A stretch of 18,433 nt of DNA from positions 1-18,433 of the forward strand of contig JAJJXM010000194.1 of assembly GCA_024516155.1 (NCBI GenBank), in the 5' to 3' direction. Positions 9,195-18,252 of the stretch are shown one piece after another. The position numbers and the translations under genes were made by a program. The notes under the pieces are model-generated. The model searched no databases. It saw only the letters and a list, made by a program, of their open reading frames with translations, and was not told where the DNA came from. Numbering within the stretch: position 1 is the stretch's first letter; each line of letters begins with the position of its first letter. This DNA comes from Pyronema omphalodes (Eukaryota; Ascomycota; Pezizomycetes; Pezizales; Pyronemataceae).

Positions 9195-10600
9195 TCGGGT
9201 TCTGAGGTTGCGGGCGTCCAGCCATACTAGGTCTCCTGGTTTGAAGACCGGCGCGGGGAGTCGGGAATTGTCGGCGGCCTCTATGTGGCGGGCTTGGGCG
9301 TATTTCATTTCAGAGCGTAAGACGTCATGGATGTGCGACATCCTTTCCGCTACCTCGTTCGCTTTCACTTCTTCAGGATTGTCTGTCCTGATTTCCAATT
9401 CGAAGGAGCATTTGGGGTGTCGGCCGTATACGGCGTAGAACTGGGACAGCAACGTCGTATCTGATACTTGGTTATTTGCGGCAAATTCTGCCAGCGGTAA
9501 AGATTTCTTCCAGTCGTCTTGTAGATGACAGACGTACGCGCGGAGATATTGCTCCGTAACCGCATTGATTCTTTCTGTTTGCCCATCGGTCTGGGGGTGG
9601 AAAGCCATGCTCGTGGCTATCACGATGCCCATGCCATTTGCCAGGTGTCTCCAAAAGTGGGCAACACATTGTGGGCCGCGGTCAGACACTACTGTGTCTG
9701 GCTGACCGTGCAGTTTGAACACATTTTCTAGGAAGAGTTGCGCGAAACCTTCCGCGTCTATCGTGGATTGACAGGGCGCCAAGTGCCGCTGTTTCGTGAG
9801 TCGACAAACGATCGCACATATTGCGTCGAAGCCATCTGATATTGGGAGTCCAGTAACAAAGACCACAGATATGTTCTGCCACGGGTGGTGCGGGACCGGT
9901 AGGGGTTTCAAGGTTCCATAAGGTGGGTGGCGGGTCGCTTTTGTTCTTTTACAAATGTGGCAATTTCGGACGAATTGATCCACATCTTTTCGCATCGAAG
10001 GCCAATAATAATTTCTGGCGAGGAGTTCGAAAGCCTTTGCACCGCCCGGGTGTCCCATGGTGGAGGGGTCGTGGTGATCTTGTAGTAGTCTTAGTTGTAG
10101 TTTGTCCAGTGCAGGGACATGGAGACAGTCTCGATAGTACAATCTGTTTTCCAACGCGGAGCAGTCGGCGAGTGATATGTCCGCACAGATTTGTGTTCCG
10201 TCTTCCAGCATTACCAACACTCGGTTTGGGAATGAATCTGTCTTGTAGCCCTCCCTAAACAGGAGGTCCACCTCGGAGGGTGCAAGTTTCATGGGCGGGG
10301 TCATGCACAATTGGAAGTTTTGTGGCTTTAGGACAGCTTGCTGATTCGCTAGTATACGTTCGTCTCCCTCTCCCGGGAGCTCGGCGGCTCGTCTTGTCAA
10401 GGCGTCCGGTTTCCCTCCCAACGTTCCAGGTCGGTAGGTGATGACAAAGTTGAACCGAGACAGGAATTCGGACCAGCGCGCTTGTCGTCTGTTTAGTAGC
10501 TTTGTTGTCATAAAGTGTTCGAGGTTCTTGTGGTCTGTCAATACTTTTATCGGGAAGGCGGAGCCCTCCGAGTTGGGACGCCATTCTTCGAAACATCGAA
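9192..10600 (-). pseudogene. Pol B: end of RNase H plus integrase, C-terminally deleted
   Basis: An open stretch (to about 10541) starts in RNase H (LTDHKNLEHF, TYRPGTLGGKPDALTRR with the last catalytic Asp intact). It continues through the integrase HHCC finger (HHDPSTMGHP ... CHICKR) into the core. The core keeps SDRGPQ and DGQTER, but the first catalytic Asp is Val (SVVFVTGL, against SVDFVTGL in A). It stops at GDLVWLDARNLRTR, where the TGA (9192-9194) is formed by the junction with the 3' LTR. The integrase tail and chromodomain are therefore gone. A frameshift near 10660 separates it from the RT piece. Confidence 0.88.
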
Positions 10601-11596
10601 CTATTGCCAGTAGTTCTTTGTCATAGATCTCATAGTTGCATTCTGGCGGGGAATGTTTTTGGAATAAAACGCGACGGGATGTAACACGTTATCGTCGTCG
10701 TATTGTGATAATACTCCAGCGGACACATAGTCCAATGAGTCTGTTTCTACTACAATCGGTTTCTCGTAGTCGAAGTGCTTGAGAATTGGTGCTGAGGTAA
10801 ATGCGTTCTTCAGTTGGTCGAAGGCGCTTTGCTGATCTTTACCCCAGGTAAAGGGGATTGCCTTGCCATCTTGCTTTTTGGTCAAAGCTGTTAGAGGGGA
10901 GACTACTTTTGAGTAGTCTTTGATAAATCGTCTGTACAAGTTCGCGAAACCAAGGAACTCTTGGACCTGTTTCAAATTGGTCGGTTCCTGCCAATCTCTG
11001 ACTGTCGCTACTTTGGAGTCCATCATGCGAGCGCCGTCGCGGCCAATGTTGTACCCCAGGTACTGGACTTCGGCCTTGGCAAACTTACACTTCTCTGGCT
11101 TCAGGTGTAATTTTTCTTGTTTAAGTCGTTCCAGGATCTTCCGGACATGTGAGGTGTGATCGGGCTTTGTTTCAGAGAATACGAGGATATCATCCAAGTA
11201 TGCTGTACAAAACTGGTCCAGGTATGGTCGCAGTACATCGTTGATGAATGCCTGGAAATCGGCAGCCGCGTTGGTGAGCCCAAAGGGCATCACTTTTGAC
11301 TCGAATAGTCCGTACCATGTGCGGAAGGCCGTTTTCCATTCTTCGCCTTCTGCCATTCTGATCAGGTTATAATCGCTGCGGACGTCTAGGGTTGTAAAAT
11401 ATTGGGCTTTGGAAAGATTCATCATCGTTTCCTGTATTAGTGGCAGCGGGTACCGGTTCTTTTCGGTCCCTTCATTCAATCTTCAGTAGTCCACGCATAG
11501 ACGTAATGATCTGTCTGATTTCTTCACAAATAATATGAGCGAGGCGGCTGATGATTGGGAGCGTTGTATAAAGCCTTTTTCCAAATTCTCATCTAG
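10601..11596 (-). pseudogene. Pol B: reverse transcriptase and N-terminal RNase H
   Basis: The piece has RT motifs TTLDVRSDYNLIR, VMPFGLTNAAADFQ and catalytic YLDD (FCTAYLDDILVFS), then the connection LGFANLYRRFIKDYS and the RNase H start. The RNase H first motif reads TDSLDY where A has TDGSDY. The frame breaks after VAFYSKN near 10660, where B lacks two bases compared with A. A TGA after LRLCVDY (about 11486) and a TAG at 11597-11599 interrupt the N-terminal side of RT. RT in this class copies the genomic RNA to cDNA inside cytoplasmic particles. Confidence 0.87.
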
Positions 11597-12521
11597 CTAT
11601 GCTTTTAGCGTCTGTAACTCGTTGCGTGATAACGAGTATAGGGGACCAAGGGGGGGAACGAATCCCTCTTGCAATGGGATCTTGTGGTCGTAGGGTCGGT
11701 GTGGGGGGAGGTCCTTCGCATTAACTTCCTTGAACAGCTCGAGGTAGTCATGGTACTCTTCAGGGATCATGTCCCTTAAGTCTTCATCGGTAAGGGGGGA
11801 TTTGCCTTCCAACGCGACGGCGATCTGATTCAGCGATAGCGAAAAAACTGTCAGGTTTTCAGCTTCTACCATCCCTTTGAAATCGGACATGGTTAGGCTG
11901 CAAATTGCTATCGGAGGGTCGTCTGGAGGGTTGGGGACCGCGTTTTCCAGTTCCGGCATGGCATCTGTGTCGGGCTCCTGGACGACGGGAGGGGGCCTCG
12001 GGTCCATGACCTCGACACCTGTCGTACTCACTGGTAATGGGGTGCAGTTCCTCAGGCAATACTGTGAATCGATGCTTACGGTATTGGAGCTGAAGCTTAT
12101 TGTCATGTCGTGTTTCTTCAGCCAGGGGATACCCAGCACCACCGGGTAGTGACCTAACTTGGTGACGAACATGGGGAGGGTTTCGGAGTGACCATTGATG
12201 GTAGCACTCTACTTGGGCGAGGTGGGTGATTTTCCCTGAGGATAAAGGTCGGCCGTCAATTACTTCAACCGTGTGGGCTGTGGGCAGGGGTGTCAGAGAG
12301 AGTTTGTCATGGCGGGCGAAATTGCGATCCACAAATGCCGATGCCAGTGGCGCCGCAATCAACGAGCGCTACTGTCTTCACGGAGCGGTTATTAAGAACA
12401 AGGAGCAAGAGGGAACAAGGTGTTTGCATTCTAATTTGCCTGTAAAACCTGCGCCTGATAACAATAGTGTGTCTGCGAATAATCTTCCTACCAGCGGCAG
12501 AGCCATCTTCCTGCGGCTGGT
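11597..12521 (-). pseudogene. Pol B: aspartic protease and linker to RT
   Basis: The protease active site ALVDCGATG lies at about 12340-12370, in the -1 frame relative to gag as expected after frameshifting. Within a few codons the frame shifts (the following FVDRNFARHDKL, VIDGRPLSSG are in a second frame) and shifts again before VVLGIPWLKKHDMTI (third frame, ORF 11597-12172). Downstream is a proline-rich linker and the conserved FSLSLNQIAVALEGKSPL and IPEEYHDYLELF segment before RT. The active-site triad is D-C-G as in element C. The stop at 11597 is a TAG. The domain order is clear, but at least two frameshifts disable it. Confidence 0.83.
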
Positions 12522-12534
12522 TTAGTCTTTTCCC
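12491..12534 (-). promoter_or_regulatory. Predicted -1 ribosomal frameshift signal, gag/pol of B
   Basis: On the minus strand, G GGA AAA (12534-12528) is in the gag register, followed by a 7-nt spacer GACTAAA holding the gag stop (TAA, 12524-12522). A stem-loop at 12520-12491 follows: CCAGC/GCTGG, a C-C mismatch, GCAG/CTGC and a 10-nt loop. Protease is in the -1 frame. Heptamer, spacer length and stop position match element C. Confidence 0.8.
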
Positions 12535-14148
12535 AAAACATCTTCTTCCACATCCAACAATTCAACACTTGCAACTTTGACATTAGTCTTCGCGGGGCAC
12601 GAGGCTGCCATGTGCCAGAGGCCACCGCCGTAGAGACAACGCCCTTCTGACAGACAGGTAGCGTGTTCTTGTGCTGATAGTTTCTGGCGGGCTCCCTGGG
12701 CAGTGGTCTGTTTGCTAGAAGAGGGGGTAGTTGAGTGGGTAGCGGGGGTGGGGCGATTTGTTGCGGGGGTGGTGGTGGTAGTGGGTTTGGCTTGGCCGCG
12801 GTTCGTGAGCAGCTTGCGAAGATTCTCCAGGGCACTCAACTGAGAGTCCAGTTTCTGACACTGGTCGACAAACTCATGCATTGTAGTGGTGGGAGGTGCG
12901 CCAACCAACTTCTCATGCAATTCAATGGATAGGCCGTTCCTTAGGGCGTCCATGGTAGCGGCTTCATCCCAACCCAGTTCTGCAACCAGGCGGGAGAATT
13001 CTGCGTAATAATTGGAAAACTCGCGGTTGTTTTGGCGGAGATTCTGAAGTTTGAATCGAGCTGTTGCGCGCTGGTCCGGGTCTCCAAAGGTTCGCTGCAA
13101 GATCTTGATGACGTCCTCGACGTCGTTTAGGGCCCAGCTGTTACCATTATCCTTGATATACGGGAGGATCTGGTCGAGGGCACGTCCGCGGAGGCGGCCC
13201 ATGCCGTAGGAGAATCGTTTGTGGGGGGTTGGGAAGCGCAATTCGTCGCCTACCAATTTGATACGAAGCAGGGAAACAAATCGGCGGAGGTCTTCCCTGT
13301 TGGACCCATCGAAGGTTGGTGGGTCCGAGATTTTATCACCGGTAACGCGGATGCCGGGGAAGGCGAGCAACATGTTAATGAGGTCACGCTGACAGGTGAT
13401 CTCCTTCTCATACTATTGATTCTCGTTTTCGTCCGCTTGTTCTTCGGGGGTGGGAAGGATTTCTGGGTGCCAGGGGGAAAGTCTGGGGGTTGGGGCGATA
13501 ATAGGGGGGGCGGGGACCGATGCTGTGGCTGTGGCTGTGGCTGTGGCTGTGGCTGTGGCTGTGGCTGTGGCTGTGGCTGGGGTGGGGGGCGCAGCGGCTG
13601 GTGGCGCGCAGTCTGGTCCGTTAGGGTAAACCTGCACAGACTGGGTCTGGATAACGACGGGGGGAATGGGGGCACTGGTGGAGGGTTCCGGGGCACGGGA
13701 GTCGACAGGGCTGGAGACTCAGGTGCTGGTGCGGGAGCCGGGGGTCTCGGCGAGGTCGTGTCAAATATAGCCTGTGGCATGGTCCTGTGCGTCCAGGATT
13801 GACTGGGCGAGCTGCTTGGTGAATGTAACCGGGTCATGCCCGTCCAGAAACTGGGTCATGGAATCGGCGTTGACGATCTGCTGCCAATGTCCTTCCTCGA
13901 TAACTTTAACGTCCATGTCTGTGGGCTCGGAGAATAGGCTTGAGCTTGATGGTGTAACGGACGTACTCCTGATAGTTGTAATTCTGGAGTTCCCAATGGA
14001 CAACAAGGTAGCCGAGATCTTCTGCTCTTCTGAGGGTTCGTCGGACGGCGCCAGCGAATTGGCTAGGTATTCCAAAGGTTTCGGTTAGGGTGTGGGTTTC
14101 TAAGGCTTGCTTTAGGGTATGTGTCCAGGCAGAACCGGTTGGGTTCAT
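12522..14148 (-). pseudogene. Gag of element B (stops and one frameshift)
   Basis: The likely ATG is at 14148-14146, about 55 nt inside the 5' LTR, opening MNPTGSAWTHTLKQALETHT and a compact N-terminal domain in one frame. Near 13930-13950 the sense passes to another frame (EPTDMDVKVIEEGHW). That frame runs to 12522 with stops TGA 13761-13763, TGA 13719-13721 and TAG 13413-13415. A proline/alanine-rich linker includes an encoded Thr-Ala repeat (13522-13579). The capsid follows (PPTFDGSNREDLRRFV, FGDPDQRATARFKLQNLRQNNREFSNYYAEF). The zinc knuckle is damaged: CLYGGGLWHMAASC has Gly where the second Cys should be. About 540 codons without the breaks. Confidence 0.82.
13522..13579. repeat. GCTGTG hexanucleotide microsatellite in gag B
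   Basis: There are 9.7 perfect copies of GCTGTG over 58 bp. On the coding (minus) strand it encodes alternating Thr-Ala, in the low-complexity linker between the N-terminal domain and capsid of Gag. The array is uninterrupted, unlike the decayed coding sequence around it. Confidence 0.9.
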
Positions 14149-14184
14149 GCGTGTCGGTCGAATATTTTTGCAATCGAACGTAAT

Positions 14185-14205
14185 GTCAGGGACTGCGACC
14201 GGATG
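14185..14205 (-). other. Expected primer-binding site region of element B
   Basis: The sequence directly inside the 5' LTR reads TCCGGTCGCAGTCCC on the element strand. It does not start with TGG, so it does not match the usual complement of a tRNA 3' CCA end. Either the LTR edge is a few bases off, or priming uses another mechanism (internal tRNA fragment or self-priming as in Tf1). Left open. Confidence 0.35.
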
Positions 14206-14716
14206 TTCGAGGGACACACTGAACACTACCGGGAAAAGGGGAGTAGGCGGGCTCCGAAAGCAGGAACGGGGAAACAAGGACCGAAGTGCTCGACAGACGG
14301 CCGGCACACTAGACAAGGACAGGGACAGGAACAAGAGTGACGTAAGTCTTTACGACTAGGAGAGGAGGAATCTTTATTAAAGGTCGAGAGAAAGACACAA
14401 GACGTTCGATGGAGAACTCAGTCGAAGGGGAGGCAAGCCTCCTTATGTCCAAAGCGCGGCCAGCATTCTTACTGGGCCGTCAACCAACATCGCTACATGA
14501 ACTCCTTCCGTTCTCCATCATCTAACCTGCGACGCCACAGCTCTACGGCTCGTGGTACGTCATCCATCATCAATCGATCAATCATCATCAGCGGCACGGC
14601 ACACACAACATCACATCAACAACACAACATGGCACAACAACGACAACAGCACAATGACAACATCAACACAACGGCAACGCAACAACACAACGGCTCGTCA
14701 GCCGTGTGCCGTGACA
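14206..14716 (-). repeat. 5' LTR of element B (full length, about 511 bp)
   Basis: The right edge is fixed by gtgaca at 14711-14716, shared with the LTR of A at 314-319 (TGTCAC start on the element strand). The left edge is placed at TGTTCG (14206) by alignment with 8924-9194. The LTR carries AATAAA (minus strand; 14373-14378) and the CAA-rich tract also seen in A. No TATAAA-like box is evident on the minus strand, so the promoter may be TATA-less. Confidence 0.82.
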
Positions 14717-15083
14717 CCACAGGGGACAAGGGGGAAAAAGGAATAAGAGGGTTGCGGGGTCAAGGAGGAAAAAGGAACAATAAGGTCGACGGGGAAGAGG
14801 TGAAACGAGGTGGGACGAAGGAAAGCGAGATGGAGCAGGACGGAGCTCGGCGAAGCTTCGGTATAGCTTCGGTGAGCTATGTGGAGCTCCGGATGAGACG
14901 ACGAGGAATGTGGCGAAGCTCGGTGGAGCTCGGTGGAGCTCGGGGGAGCTCGGTGGAGCTTGGCCGAGATGGGTAAAAGAGACGGAAGAAGTTGCGGTAA
15001 GGGAGCGGAGGAGGACACGATGGGAAGGTGACGCACGGAGGTGGATCGAGTACGGAGCTGCGCGACAGCTCGCGTAAGATTAG
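14717..15083. other. Purine-rich spacer right of element B
   Basis: This 367-bp stretch lies between the B 5' LTR and a C-type LTR fragment. It is strongly purine-rich on the plus strand and encodes nothing recognisable. It has many GAGCTC/GAAGCTTCGG-like repeats. It could be the extreme 3' untranslated part of element C left after the B insertion plus a deletion, or unrelated DNA. Confidence 0.5.
14911..14962. repeat. 10-bp minisatellite, CGGTGGAGCT
   Basis: Five contiguous 10-bp units start at 14911 (TGGCGAAGCT), 14921, 14931, 14941 (CGGGGGAGCT) and 14951. The middle units are identical or differ by one base. Similar GGAGCTC pieces occur around 14840-14890, suggesting an older, broader array. 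Confidence 0.8.
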
Positions 15084-15162
15084 TGTCACGGCTCGAGAAT
15101 TATTACCTTCCCCCTCCTCGTCATGCATTCACCTATTATCATTCGCTTCATTATTCAGCACT
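15084..15162 (+). repeat. Fragment of C-type LTR (first 79 bp)
   Basis: This matches 4976-5054 at 77 of 79 positions and starts with the LTR terminus TGTCACGGC. Similarity stops exactly where TGTCATACCC, the start of element D's LTR, begins at 15163. It is therefore an LTR interrupted by the insertion of D. It may be the 3' LTR of element C itself or a separate copy. Confidence 0.85.
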
Positions 15163-15824
15163 TGTCATACCCTACCCTGATAAGACATTTGAAAGAATGG
15201 TGATTCATACCTAAGTAATAACTCAAGCCAAAGGCGAGAGCTATTACTAACCACCCTTCATCCACTTCTCGCAGGAAGTAGGATAATGGGGGGCCAGTGA
15301 AAAAGTCGGCGTCATTTAGAGCGGGGAAACCCGGGGCAGCCCCCGAGGTGGGTCTGTTTCCGATCAATGACTGCGGTTTCTAATGCGCAGCCATACCTCG
15401 AGGAACATACCGCTGCCGCTGATGAAAACCTGGAATACTTATAACCTTAGGGACTCACTCAAAGACTTACCAAAGCCTTTGAGCGAACGCACCTCTCCCG
15501 CCGTATACGAGAAAACCGTCCAGAAAGGGTCGTGCAACTGAGAGACCCGGCGGGCCAGATCTACATACGAATAGAAAGGAGAATGTGACGCAAGTAGGTC
15601 ACCGCAGGAAACAGATATCCTGGTTAACGAGGAGAGAAAAGATAGGAGGGGAAGAACTGTATTCAAGTGTAATGGGATAATGTATTCACGAAACACTTTG
15701 CCGTAAAATAAGAAAACATAGTCATATGTGACCGAGGCATTACGCCTGACTGACTGAGGAAACCGGATAGAACGAATAACATCATACGACAGCGGAGTCT
15801 AGTCGGCCGAAGGAGATAAGGAGT

Positions 15825-15846
15825 TAACTACCCCTTTGGGTAGTTA
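15825..15846. other. Inverted repeat TAACTACCC/GGGTAGTTA
   Basis: A perfect 9-bp stem with a CTTT loop. It is nested within a wider GATAAGG (about 15815) ... CCTTATC (about 15857) inverted pair. It lies in the U3-like part of element D, upstream of the TATA box. Confidence 0.75.
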
Positions 15847-16377
15847 TCACCGGAAACCTTATCTTCGCAAACGCACCTTCGAACTGCCGATATGACGAGA
15901 CGACTGTGCGGCGAACAGAACATCGGACCACCTCCTCTCAGGGACCCCCGGAAGGCCCACAGTCTATTGCCGACCATGACGACATCATCAGATCATACAA
16001 ACGACTTCACCGGATGTGACGGAATCGCCAACCAGATATCGAAGTCCGACGTCAGTTGCAGGAACGCGTCAGCCGGTCCTGCAATGCACATTCTGCGAAA
16101 TGCATTCCGATGCCTTATTATTATTTATGACATCAAGTGCAAACGACAAAAAGAACCAGTCTAGGCAATAGCAAACGACCAAGGTATCATCCGGATAACG
16201 GCCTGGAGGATGTCTAAAAGTATATTCGCGATATTAGCGTTTTTACGAAAAGTTGCATTTTGTATGGTGGAAAAATCCCGTTTAGGTGTAGCCAACCAAT
16301 GTCTCAGGGTACTTCCACTTCCGCCCACCGCACAGTGCTTGCAGGGTATATGAGTGGGGAGCTCAAGATAAGAAAAA

Positions 16378-16385
16378 TATAAAAG
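16378..16385 (+). promoter_or_regulatory. TATA box of element D
   Basis: TATAAAAG lies in an A-rich context, about 460 bp before the gag ATG. Spacing is comparable with element C, so this is the likely promoter of the element. Confidence 0.55.
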
Positions 16386-16668
16386 TGCCAAAAGCCCCCA
16401 CTCGAAGAAGCCATCATCCAGCAACGCAATTACCATTGTCCCGAATACAACAACACATCCCACGAAGGGTCATTGCCTTCTCTTGAAGTCAATACCCGAC
16501 GCCATCGAATCTATACCTTACCGCGAATCAATACAATACCTTCGGTCATGCCTCTTCAAGAAACGACTACCAGAACCGATACTCTCGAAACGCTCCCTGA
16601 GATACGCAGGAAAGTTTAAACTTATAACTATTATCAAATCTACTTTCCGTTGGGAGAATCCCCTTGAC

Positions 16669-16701
16669 AAGTAATAATTTCCCTTCTTGAAATTATTACT
16701 T
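16669..16701. other. 13-bp perfect hairpin in the leader of D
   Basis: AAGTAATAATTTC pairs perfectly with GAAATTATTACTT across a 7-nt loop (ccttctt). It lies downstream of the TATA box and 134 bp before the gag ATG, so it should be in the transcript. Confidence 0.8.
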
Positions 16702-16834
16702 CTCTCTGTTTCTCTCGGGAATTTGAGAGTTACCCCGCCGTCCGTTGCCCTAGGACCCCTGGTTTACACTATAAGTTTACTCATACACCTCACCGAGTGA
16801 ATCGAGAAGTACGCATCAGCCACTATATTACGCC

Positions 16835-18252
16835 ATGGTTCAACTTATGGAATACGAATTCCAACCCCTCCCCTCACGGGCTCTCCTGAGTGCTGACACC
16901 GACCACGTCAGTAATGAGGTAGATACGTGTGGGGTACCAGATTCCATCAGTATTCCGAGCATCCCACCATCGGCTGAGGACCTTGTGAGACAACTGGCTC
17001 GTACTGCTGTAGACATCAGCAACTTACGCAGCCAGAACCAGAACGACAAGAGCGATGCATTCCGGATGTTGATGAATATGCAAACAGCATACGAGCACAT
17101 CCAAGTCAACTTGGACCAGGCCCTCCAACAAACACAACAACAGATGGGTAACACGGTGAATGCCCAATTCAACCTCACCAACCGCCATTTTATGGAGGTC
17201 GCCGAAGTATATACTCAGCTTCAACGACAAAGGGAGGACCTCCAGATCACCAGGGCCAATGACGAGGTCCATCGAAAAGTGACCCTGGCGCCTTATACCG
17301 AAAAGTAGAAAACAACCAACCGATCATCGTGGCATACTATAAAGCGGAAGCCACGAAACAGGAGGAATGGAACGCCAGCTGTGAGCGATGGGCAGCAGAA
17401 TTACGACAAAAAGAAAAGGACTTGGAGGCCCGGATGGCCAAAGACAAGCAGGAGTTGAAAGAAAAGGAAGCCGCATTAAAGGCGGACTTGGCGGAAGAGA
17501 AAAAGAGAGTCTGAAAGGAAAGGGACCGCCTTTCACAACTCCAAAAATGACAACAGGCTGATCATGATCGCCTGAAGAAGCAACACGACAAGGCCGCCGC
17601 GGCAAGTCAACGCGAAAGAGAGGAGTTACAGGCTGCCTTCAACGACAAGTGGAAGGCGATTGAGCTGGAATTACAGGAGCAGGTCAAAAGTGTTGCGGCC
17701 CGGGTAGGCAAGCAGATGTAGCGTCTCTAATCAGTGAAGTCATCCAAGGACGTTGTAGAGATGGTCGGGCCCCTTCACAAGACAGTGACCATGGCATGAC
17801 CAATTCCGAACCCGACGACCAGGGAGATGATAACTCCCTTTTTAACCTGCCACCGCAGATTCCTCCCAGACCCAATGAACGGAATGGATGAGGATCCATC
17901 CAGGCCTCACGAAAAGGTTCCAGACGGGGAAGTAGTCCACCAAACGGATTTGAACTCCCTCCTCCTCCTCCACCTGACAGCAGTAACTCTGAGTCCTCTG
18001 ATCCTGATTCAGACTCTGCGTCTAGGTATACCGAACAGGTCCCAAAGGAAATTCGGCGATATAATCGGGAGCTACGCAAAAGGGATAAGGAAAATAGGGT
18101 GTCAAAAAACAAATCACCTGTGGTTGTTGGTACAGCTCCTAAAATGAAGGAGCCAGAATCATTTTCTGGAGAAAAGGCAGAGTTCATGCCTTGGTTCAAG
18201 GCCATGAAGGAGTTCATGACAGTCCGAGCGATTGTCTATCAAACGGACCTGT
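16835..18252 (+). pseudogene. Gag-like gene of element D, degraded and truncated
   Basis: The ATG sits in a good eukaryotic context (gccATGg). Three frames in succession carry the coding signal: 16835-17308 (Gln-rich, heptad-like), then about 17310-17719 (highly charged coiled coil, with TGA 17512, TGA 17548 and TAG 17717), then 17721-18252 (PPPPPP and Ser/Asp-rich linker, basic RRYNRELRKRDKE stretch, with TGA 17889). The last part enters what looks like the start of a retrotransposon capsid (PKMKEPESFSGEKAEFMPWF), comparable with PPEFSGERKELLNF in element C. It breaks off at a TAA 26 bp before the telomere array. Assignment as Gag rests on this short capsid-like motif and on position after the LTR; the coiled-coil part alone would not identify it. 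Confidence 0.65.

Larger units (their letters stand above)
8924..14716 (-). mobile_element. Element B: near full-length Ty3/gypsy copy of family A, minus strand
   Basis: From right to left: a 5' LTR (14206-14716), gag, protease, RT, RNase H, integrase core, then a partial 3' LTR (8924-9194). It is about 85-90% identical to A where they overlap. A deletion fuses the LTR to the integrase near 9194, removing the chromodomain and polypurine tract. No 5-bp target duplication is visible: the right flank is ccaca and the left flank before 8924 is different. The copy is inactive because of many stops and frameshifts. Confidence 0.88.
15163..16834 (+). repeat. 5' LTR and leader of element D
   Basis: No second copy exists in the window, so the LTR's inner edge is unknown. 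The block contains no convincing ORF. It has two strong inverted repeats (15825-15846 and 16669-16701) and a TATA box. If the LTR reaches the leader near 16700 it is about 1.5 kb, long for this class. Confidence 0.55.

Noticed and set aside
13221..13802. Long plus-strand ORF rich in Gly and Cys-Gly repeats
   Set aside because: It is the antisense of gag B; its repeats come from the GCTGTG microsatellite and GC-rich linker.
13250..13837. Minus-strand proline/glutamine-rich ORF (PQPQPQ)
   Set aside because: It is an out-of-frame reading of the same gag linker; capsid and N-terminal coding signals are in the other frames.
14497..14976. 159-codon plus-strand ORF crossing from the B LTR into the spacer
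   Set aside because: It spans an LTR boundary and consists of low-complexity Gln/His/Asn and Gly/Arg runs; no domain or conserved start.
15892..16164. 90-codon plus-strand ORF in the D LTR
   Set aside because: No recognisable domain, lies upstream of the element's TATA box, and no similarity to neighbouring proteins.
17684..18217. 177-codon minus-strand ORF near the telomere
   Set aside because: It is antisense to the gag-like D reading, whose proline, Ser/Asp-rich and capsid-like segments make sense on the plus strand.
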